Origin: Paralithodes platypus
Lineage: Eukaryota > Arthropoda > Malacostraca > Decapoda > Lithodidae
Reading direction: 5' to 3'
NCBI GenBank assembly: GCA_032716605.1
Contig: CM064481.1
Location: 15,364,117-15,428,116, forward strand
DNA length: 64,000 nucleotides
The position numbers were made by a program, and so were the translations under genes. Below, in pieces: positions 56,306 through 64,000 of this stretch. Every line of letters begins with the position of its first letter. The first letter of the stretch is position 1. The notes beneath the pieces were generated by a model, which saw only the letters and a program-made list of their open reading frames with translations, was not told the DNA's origin and ran no database searches.

Positions 56306-58295
56306 CCACCTAGCCACCTTACAAAACACTCAGTTGGTATCTACCCCCACCCCCCGACAGAATGCCCCCCCAGCCCCCTCCCTAATTCAATCTTGGGAAG
56401 CAAGAATCAGACCCCCCTGGATACCATTAAATGTCTTCAGGGGACTGACTCGCTGGGGAGATCAACTTGCCACAGACACTGGTCACATAATCTTGGACCC
56501 CACCATTGCCCATGACTACATGATTGCCATCCACGAGGGAAACGGCATACACCTTGGACAAAAGAAAATGTTAAAGATCTTCACAGATCAATACTGGACC
56601 CCCAACCCCTCCAAAATTGCACAACGAGTGACAGAATCCTGCAAACCGTGTTTATTGGGAAAGGATAGATCACGCACCCCAGGCCCAGCTGGTACCATTT
56701 CTGCCAACAAACCGTTCCAAGTCCTATCCCTCGACATCATGGGCCCGTTTCCTTCTTAAGCTGGCAACCGCTATATCGTCACATTTGTGGACGTATATTC
56801 AAATTTTTTAATAGCCTGCCCAGTTAAAGCCCACACAGCTACCACAGTCGCCACACTGCTTGCCACAGAAGTGTTCCCTATATTCGGCCTTCCCTTTGCT
56901 CTTCTATCGGACAATGCCCCCGAGTTTAGTGGACACGTTTGGCAACAATTCACCCAACAATGCGGTATTAAGATTAAACACTCATCCCCGTACTGGCCTC
57001 AAGGAAATGCTATATGCGAACGCACCATCAACAACCAGTTACATACAAGAATGATTGCTCTTAACACCTCAGACTGGCCATCACAACTAAAGATGATACA
57101 ATGGGGTATGAACACCTTTCCCCGGGAAGACGGTATATCCCCTCATGAACGTGTTTACGGTGTACCCCCCCTGTTACTGCCATTCCACCACCACGCTCAC
57201 CTTCCCTCCACCACCTCCACAATTGACCCATTGCAACATCTGCAAAACACCCTCCATACCGCCCAGATCTGTCAGAACACCAAAACTGATAACATCGATG
57301 ACAAAAACCCTTTCGCCATCCATGACACCGTAATGGTAGCCAACCTCCCTATCACCAACAAGTTAGGCCCTTGCTATGTCGGGCCCTACACCGTCATACA
57401 AGTCCCAAATGCTTTTCAAGTCACCATCGACTATCAGGGCGTGACTCGCACGTTCCGAACTAGATTCGTCCGAGCGTTTAAACCTCTAAAGCCACAAGAC
57501 ATTACCCCACCCCACACGTCCGACCCTGAATTAAACACCCCTACTCACCCTCCCACTCAGGCCATGAATATTCCCATACAAACCCCTAAGGACCTAAGCC
57601 CTCCAGCACCGAACCGACAAATCATTTCTCAACATACCCCCCAAACTAACCTCCACAAACTCCAAGCCCCCACTATCACACCCTCTTCCACCATGACACC
57701 TTCCTTCACTTCTGATAGTCAAGTGCCTCCACAACTTATCCAAGTACGAAAACCTCCACCCACAACCCCGACCACAACAGAAACCCTCCCGTCTAGCCCT
57801 GACATACCTCCACCAGGCACCACAGTGAGAAAACCACCACCCCCACCCCAAACCAAGTACACACCCAACCGCACCACACAATCTACCTCAGTAACCTCAC
57901 GCTACAACTTATGCCCACGACAAAAATCGTTTAAAACTTCCAGAAAACACACCCTGCTAACCAAGTTCCGTAGGGATGCCAGACCACTACCCTCCTCCTC
58001 CTCTTCTTCTTCTTCGTCGAATTTTCCCCCACAAAGGGAAAGAAGACGAATAATCACCAACCTCATCAAACGACACACCCCACACACGCCCCTACCCCCA
58101 ACCCTCCAACTTAAATATACACTCCTTACCCACCCGTCTAGCCCCCCCCCGCATCCGCCCCTTTCCCCTCCACGATTTCCACCACCCCACCCACACACCG
58201 ACCAACCTCCTCAGCTCACCCCCAACCAACCCCCCCTAAGGAATCCCCCCACAAAGTCACCCCTGAAAAAAACCCCACATGTCCTTTACCTGTAA
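56265..58295 (+). pseudogene. Gypsy integrase with one in-frame stop
   Basis: The zinc-binding N-terminus is readable as HEGNGIHLGQKKML then CKPCLLGK. The DDE core has LDIMGPFP, LLSDNAPEF and GNAICERTINNQL; 35 residues separate the second Asp and the Glu, as expected. A TAA at 56757-56759, right after DIMGPFPS, interrupts a frame that is otherwise continuous. The C-terminus has a GPY/F-like module (NKLGPCYVGPYTVIQV), then a Pro/Thr-rich tail with a Ser run encoded by a TCC/TCT repeat at 58000-58020. Confidence 0.88.
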
Positions 58296-59104
58296 AACGT
58301 TCTTCCCTTCAATATAAAACATCGTCGAGCGACTCAAGTCCCACGACAAACATCTACCTTCCCACCAGGACCGCCAGAGGTAGAATAATCAACAGACCCA
58401 TCAGATTTAAAGACAGCGATACAAAAATAACTCCCCGTTCTGACACTCAGGACCCAAGCCACACAACACACACACCCCCTCCTTCCCACACACCTCCTTC
58501 ACCCACCTTACCTAAACCGATCTTGCGCATTGCTTCACTATATATTCCCAACCTACAACACCGCCCAAGAAAACCAAACAAAACCCAGAATCACATTCCC
58601 CCTTCATCCCCAGCTCTGTTGTCACGCGTGAATCCCCTTTCGGTTAGTAACCCATTCACCACACTAAACAGACCTCCTGTCAATCCCACACACCTCACTC
58701 CGACCCCCACGGGGGAAAGCTACAAACCATTCATACGGAAGGTTAAAGTAAAAAACCCCACTGGACACTTGGCCCGTGTACCACGCCCACATCAAGCCCG
58801 GGCAGCCGCCCGCCACAACACAGACGACACATTCTTACAGGTATACATTGACCTACAAAAGAAACCTGACCGTCGCTCTCTTGCTTGGTGGAACCTTCTA
58901 AATACCCTTAAAATGACCCACCATGACTATGCTTCTTTTTACTTCACCCTTGAGGCTCGAGGACGAGCCTATAATGAAGGAGAGGGAAGTAAAATGCCCC
59001 AGAACAAGAAGCCCACCACAGAAGCCACGAGCGAACACCACACAGAAACACCCGAAAGAAAGGTCCACAGAACGAAAGGTCCACAGAACGAAAGGACCAG
59101 CTGA
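58262..59104 (+). pseudogene. Unrecognised 3' extension of the Gypsy coding region
   Basis: A different frame from the integrase tail is open from at least 58262 to 59104, running into the 3' LTR. It begins Pro/Thr-rich, but its last part is not low complexity: SYKPFIRKVKVKNPTGHLAR, then LQVYIDLQKKPDRRSLAWWN and HHDYASFYFTLEARGRAYNE. I recognise no family, signal peptide or membrane segment, so there is no support for an envelope gene. It may be the pol tail after a frameshift or a separate small ORF. Confidence 0.5.
58976..58989 (+). promoter_or_regulatory. Polypurine tract
   Basis: GAAGGAGAGGGAAG, fourteen purines directly before the 3' LTR, the expected primer for plus-strand DNA synthesis. 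It supports the LTR start at 58990. Confidence 0.8.
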
Positions 59105-62100
59105 CCGAGCCAGCCAATCCAGACAGGCCCAAGCCCGCAGGGATAAGCAGCTCCAGGCCGCACCTACATACCTTTTCTAAACTGACCATTTTCCACACCT
59201 CACGTACACTACCCCCTCGTGTCCTACACTCGTAACTACAAAGATGATGAACAGGAATATACATTCATATTAAAAACACCCATGCCCTGTCCTACGTTGA
59301 GCCAATGCCAACACATCAGACCGCCATAATTATATCTATGTATGTTCTTACATCCGAGAAGTAGATGTATATATCTTAGAAGTTAAAACACCCACGCCTG
59401 TCCCTAGACCTCGTATATCATTTCCCATGACGAGTATAGATATATGTAACCCGTGCTCAGTTGCCCCCTTGCATTGTTCCTCTAGTAACTAAGTGTCTCT
59501 ATAATATTAACTGCCACCAGTATTGATACGACATAGCGGCACTGTCCTTGTGTCGTATTGTGCCAGGTACAGATCAACCAGGTTTCATCACCTTATTAGG
59601 ACGACGACTATAATGTCGTCGTTCATCGATGTATGCAATCCTTAGTTTAAGTATTAATATTAACATTCCCTAACATCTTGTCTTGCCAGGCTAAGCTTTC
59701 TGAAGACCCATCGCCCCATAAATCTATGTATTCAATCCTTAGGTTAAGTATCTTTATCCGCCATTGTGTTCACCTTTTTCCATTTACTTTTCCACAATTG
59801 TCATACGTCTTCCACTTGCCTCCTTCATATCCACAGTCCACACTACGCCAATTTGCTTCGTGTCATACACCTCTTACCCCAACCAGAGATTGTATAGATA
59901 ACCTTGTTACCAGTATCTGTCATAAGTACCTCGAAACAATAACTAAGTACCCCTACGAACTGCCGCTTTTTTTTTTGGTATATATATTTCATAGAAAACG
60001 CAGTTCCCAGGGCCAACTAATAGTATCCATAACCCCTCGTACTGACCACATAATTCTATCTTTTCCAGACTCATATTCCACCCCATAGTTGCATTCCCCG
60101 GTAGCATTTGGCTAACGTACTTCCACTGCCTTTTCAAACTCCAATATCAACTGCAGCCTAATGCCACCCCCACGCCCAGAGACCTTAGGGTCAAATTCCC
60201 CTATAGCCCCCCTGAACTCCTCCCCTCTCATTATAAGACCCCGCGCTTCTCTACTCTTGTCCGACCTAGCCTCTCTCTCATACCTCTTGAAGATCCTTGA
60301 ATTTTCCGTTGCTAACGCTCTCCAACCTTTTATATATATACTCCTATCTAGCCTACCTTCACTTAGTAGGCCAGAACATTAGAACTTTACTAACCCCTTG
60401 CATGCCATCTATTCTCTTACAACCCATTCACAACCCTGCACCCAATGGTCGTCGGTGCGAGGCTAGCCGCCTCACCAATAACTAACTTCTATTGCCATAC
60501 TTCCAGATAAATGTGGCAGAGTTAGCAACCCAGTCTCCACCACATCCAGCAAACCCTACAATTAACAACCAGCCGAGTAAAACCAGCTAGCCAAGGCACC
60601 TTCGGTTTTGGTATTAAGGACACCCACATCTGTCTCATACACAGAGGGTTATTACAAACACTGGTGATATGGCAAGCCCCTAGCCACAGCCGCCGGACGA
60701 CTATCACAGAGAGAGGGCGCCCAGCTACCCCTTTTTACCCACCCGAGGAGGGAGACCCCCACCCCCGCGGAGGTATACCTGACCCCCTGTTTTGACTTCT
60801 GAGTCATTGCCAGGTAGCACAGGAATTCTTCCTATCAATGAACTAACCATGCATGACTAACACCTTTACTAACCTCTATTAACTCACAATAAACCATTTA
60901 CCTTTCTTGCATACTCTGATCACTAAATTAGCACCTCAGCTATACCATAGAATGAAGATTGAACAATCTAAGAGAGACGCTCCTATCACAGCTGTCCCCA
61001 TCCTCCTCGCAAAGTAGATCCAGTCTCTCTCCCCTAAATACTTTCAGTATAGCCAAAATAGTACCTCTTACTAAGGCTCAGTTATCTTAAAATATGAAGG
61101 CTTCCTATAGCCATGTGCCACAACAGTAATCACCATCTTACCTAGTCCCCATATCTATTGAGAGCTCAAATAAGTCCATAAGACTCGAGATCCCTATTGT
61201 CTACGGTGTCCAGAACCAAAGCCTATAAACCTAGCTCCCGCCACCAGTCAAATCAGTTGAAAGTTAGACACCAACCAGTGGTCACTACCCTGAAGTTAAC
61301 CTCTAGCTCTGCCCTTGTGTTGTTCCTGAGTTGAGAGATTCCCGAGCCGGCAAACTCCATGGCAGAAGTTAAATAGAAGATCTGTCCATGTACAAGTCCT
61401 AACGTGCACCTTATAACCTTCACACAACTTCGTGGGTATATAAGTGTGTAGCCAGCAACGATCGTCAAGAGATCCGACTTGAGAACTTCCTACATTTTGG
61501 ACCACCTGGACGGCCGAGGAACCAGTCGTTAGCCCCCAACATCACCGGAAGCAAGATAACCAGGACCAGACCTACAAATACTATTCAAGATTCAAGTTAC
61601 TAGTACTAAGTGTTATAGTACCAGTTTGACACTCACTTATTAACTTTCTATGAAGTGGCTATAACCTTGCCCAGTGTAACTAATATTTAACCATTCCATT
61701 TGGGACATACTAAGCGTCAGTGTTCATTAATTAACAGGCGACATTGACTCTCGTAATTACCTTATTCAGATATTAAAACTCTAGTGATATCTAACGTTCG
61801 CCCACTGATTTGTGTTCTACGTATTTCTGCCATAAGAATATAAACCTTAGATCAGTACCCCCATGAGGTTACTAGAGATTCCGTGTTCTATAATATACGC
61901 GTGTCTAATCCTAACTGTGAGCTGCTACTTGGGCACGCGACCAGCCAGTAAGAGATCAAATCAGTGAAATTGAATTACATGAATATATTGAGGTCTTCCA
62001 GTAAAATAAAACTTGCTAATTAAACCCGTGATCAGAAGAGTATACCTGAACATTGGAAGTGGGAGACTAGGCTCCATCCAGATCCGCTAATGCTAGCAGT

Positions 62101-62311
62101 TCCCTTCTATTATTTGTTTTGTACGAGAATTATTATCTTTCCATGCTCTTTATTTACTTACTTCAATAAACGTGAACTTGTGTCGTGTTACCGTGTGTTT
62201 ATTTTGTGTTCTCTATTCCTCATACCTTGTATTGTGCATGCAGCCTTATATACCCAGTCATTTAGAACTCACATTACCCAAGTTAAACCTGTAGAAAAAC
62301 AGGGCATAACA
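58990..62311 (+). repeat. 3' LTR of the Gypsy element
   Basis: 3322 bp, starting taaaatgccccagaac and ending gggcataaca, followed by the target duplicate ATGGG. It lacks the T1 MITE found in the 5' LTR (empty TTAA at about 60614-60617) and is otherwise collinear with it. Candidate TATA box at 61437-61444 and AATAAA at 62165-62170. Confidence 0.92.
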
Positions 62312-62340
62312 ATGGGAAAAATTGTATAGCCAGGGATCTA

Positions 62341-63705
62341 TATAAGGGCAAAGGGGAAAGAGGAGTGTGTGGTAACCACCGAGGAATATGTCTTCTAAGC
62401 GTAGTAGGGAAGGTATACAGTAGGGTAGTGATTGAGAGAGTGAGAGTGAGAACGGAGAAATGGATAGGCGACGAGCAGGGAGGTTTTAGGAAGGGAAGAG
62501 GATGTGTAGATCAGATTTTTACCCTGAATTGTGTTGTGGAGAAGTATCTGGAGAAGAAACAAAAGGTGTATGTTGCCTTTATGGACTTGGAGAAGGCCTA
62601 TGACAGAGTGGATAGAGAAGGTTTGTGGAAAGTACTTAGAATATACGGAGTAGAGGGCAAGTTGCTGAAAGCAGTGAAGAGCATGTATGAGGGTGCAAAG
62701 GCGGCAGTACGTGTGGAGAGTGAGCAGAGCGAGTTCTTTGACCTGAATGTTGGTTTGAAACAGGGTGTGTGATGTCCCCGTGGTTGTTTACTGTATATAT
62801 GGATGGAGTTATGAAAGAAATACTATCAAGAGCAGTGGATGTTGGTGTATCGCTGAAAAGGGAGGGAATTGAGTGGAAGCTACCTATACTGCTGTTTGCG
62901 GATGATACAGTTCTGATGAGTGATAATGAATGGGAGTTGCAGGGTCTGGTAAATGAGTTTGGAACAGTGTGCGAAAAACGGAATTTGAAGGTAAATACGG
63001 GGAAGAGCAAGGTTATGGTCTTCGAAAGGGGTGAAGTCACAGAGTGTGAGGTGAAGCTGAACGGTCAGGCTATGGAGATCGTCAACTCTTTTAAGTATCT
63101 GGGCAGTGTGTTGAGTAAAGATGGGACTATGGATGAAGAGGTGCGGGAGAGGGTACAACAGGGGAAGAGGGTTGTAGGAACGCTAAAAGCAGTAACAAGA
63201 AATAGGGTGGTCAGTATGGAAGTGAAGAAGTCCTTGCATGACAGTGTGGTAATCCCGACACTGACTTACGGAAGCGAAGCATGGACGTTGGTTGAGAGAC
63301 TCAGACCAAGAGTGAGAGCAGTGGAAATAAATTACTTAAGGAGTGCGTGCGGAGTTACATGGAGGGATAGACAGACTAATGAGGAAGTAAGAAGGAGGTG
63401 TGGTGTGGAGGTAGATGTGCTGGAAAGTGTGAAAAGGAACAACTTGAGATGGTTCGGCCATATGGAACGTATGGAAAGTGAGAGAATGACTAAGAGGGTG
63501 TATGAGAGCGAGGTGGAGGGACAGAGGGGGAGAGGTAGACCGAATATGAGGTGGAAGGATGGAGTGAGGAAGTACATGAACGAAGGTGGTGCTGGTTGGG
63601 GGGAGGGGCGTCGACTGACTGGGGACAGAGGTGCATGGGGGCGGTTCGTTCGTGGCCACCCCTTCGGGGATCACGGCGTCAGGCAATAGATAGATAGATA
63701 GGGAT
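62341..63705 (+). mobile_element. RTE-type non-LTR retrotransposon, 3' part
   Basis: Follows the Gypsy 3' LTR and probably is the element into which Gypsy inserted. It holds RT coding (62365-63689) and a 3' terminus of ATAG repeats at about 63687-63703, typical of RTE tails. Homologous to the minus-strand copy at 8786-11245, which shares the ataagggcaaaggggaa and ggtaaccaccgaggaatatg words. Confidence 0.85.
62365..63689 (+). pseudogene. RTE reverse transcriptase, one frameshift
   Basis: Frame 62365-62772: NHRGICLLSVVGKVYSRV, EQGGFRKGRGCVDQIF, VAFMDLEKAYDRVDREGLW (catalytic Asp), LKAVKSMYEGAKAAV, ending GLKQGV. Frame 62769-63689: MSPWLFTVYMDGVMKE, LLFADDTVLMSDN (catalytic ADD), LKVNTGKSKVMVF, FKYLGSVLSKDG, TLTYGSEAWTL, LRWFGHMERM and GRPNMRWKDGV, to a natural stop after GDHGVRQ. 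The shift lies within the QG/MSP motif near 62766 and looks like a single-base loss. Otherwise the protein is well preserved. EN is missing. Confidence 0.9.
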
Positions 63706-63756
63706 CTAAAAAATATTGGCTTTGCCCCCCCCCCCTGAAAAAATCCTGCGGACGCC

Positions 63757-64000
63757 ATTGGACAGAGGTGATGAGTGGTGTGTCACAGGGATCAGTGTTA
63801 GGGCCAATGCTTTTTGTGATTTTCATCAATGACTTGCCAGAGGTAATGAAAAATGGTAGTGAAATATATTTATATGCTGATGATACAAAAATATTCCATA
63901 CAATTAAAGATGAAAATGACTGTCATAAAATGCAAGAGGACATAAATAACATGAAATTATGGTTAGAAAAGTGGCTACTGAAATTTCATCCTGAAAAATG
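63757..64000 (+). pseudogene. CR1-like reverse transcriptase fragment, runs off the window
   Basis: Open frame without a stop to the window end. It reads WTEVMSGVSQGSVLGPMLF, FINDLPEVMKNGSE, YLYADDTKIFHTI (catalytic YADD), and MKLWLEKWLLKFHPEK, the palm of a CR1-like RT. It starts abruptly after a C-rich run and ccattgg, so it is 5'-truncated here. It is probably the same family as LINE D (23289-23970), which preserves only the C-terminus and tail. Confidence 0.85.

Larger units (their letters stand above)
48108..62311 (+). mobile_element. Ty3/Gypsy LTR retrotransposon, 14.2 kb, very long LTRs
   Basis: Element bounded by two LTRs (48108-52019 and 58990-62311) and flanked by ATGGG on both sides (48103-48107 and 62312-62316). 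The reverse complement of the RTE copy near 10260-10265 also shows catggg at the equivalent point, consistent with insertion into an RTE element. Domain order gag, protease, RT, RNase H, integrase places it in Ty3/Gypsy. The body is about 7 kb. Frameshifts or stops separate most pol domains, so this copy is defective as read, although the two LTRs differ only at scattered positions and a few small indels in the parts compared. Confidence 0.9.

Noticed and set aside
58523..59104. Envelope gene of an errantivirus-like Gypsy
   Set aside because: No signal peptide, membrane segment or cleavage motif is visible.

Overview
This window looks like transposon-packed intergenic DNA from a eukaryote. 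I see no host gene, no rRNA and no convincing functional tRNA. The mix of elements points to an invertebrate: piggyBac, hAT and pogo-type DNA elements, several non-LTR retrotransposon clades, and a Ty3/Gypsy element with very long LTRs. Many CCTAACCTAA / GGCCTAGGCC tracts suggest an arthropod, perhaps a decapod crustacean. That taxonomic guess is inference only. Almost every recognisable protein is a transposase or a reverse transcriptase, and most are broken.

Layout. 1-1111: piggyBac transposase remnant. 1590-3685: AT microsatellites, a LINE fragment, and a tandem array of about 199-bp units that each hold a 50-bp-arm palindrome, ending in a 100-N gap. 3925-4575: first copy of a TTAA-flanked MITE that I call T1. 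About 5830-26279: one old LINE (LINE E) split by nested insertions. The first nest (6914-19866) is a T1 MITE, itself split by a large non-autonomous element (F, terminal inverted repeat CCCGCAGTACCA), which in turn holds an RTE element, LINE A and LINE C. The second insertion is another TTAA MITE (T2, 20547-21233). The third (21561-26173) is a small LTR-flanked element with a tRNA-like sequence in each LTR; it holds another F copy, and that F copy holds LINE D. A second, 5'-truncated LINE E copy follows at 26282-26948.

28105-47068: a 5'-truncated LINE (LINE B family) split by an inverted dimer of F, a giant imperfect palindrome centred on base 31666. Its right arm is interrupted at 35299-46843 by LINE H, a minus-strand non-LTR element with ORF1 and EN-RT-RNase H. 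LINE H is itself split by LINE G (one intact 998-aa ORF), a T1 MITE, and a LINE B copy. 47390-47748 is a foldback element between TTAA sites, followed by a hAT transposase fragment.

48108-62311: a 14.2-kb Ty3/Gypsy element with roughly 3.3-kb LTRs, a 5-bp target duplication ATGGG, a degenerate gag-pol, and a T1 MITE inside the 5' LTR only. 62312-63705: RTE-type reverse transcriptase with a GATA-type tail. 63757-64000: start of another CR1-like reverse transcriptase that runs off the window.

The elements do not form a pathway. Their value is as a stratigraphy: several insertions can be verified inside the window because an uninterrupted homologous copy is also present, and removing the insert would rejoin a reading frame. 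The most unusual objects are the F family and its inverted dimer, the hairpin satellite, and the LTR-flanked mini-element carrying tRNA-like boxes.
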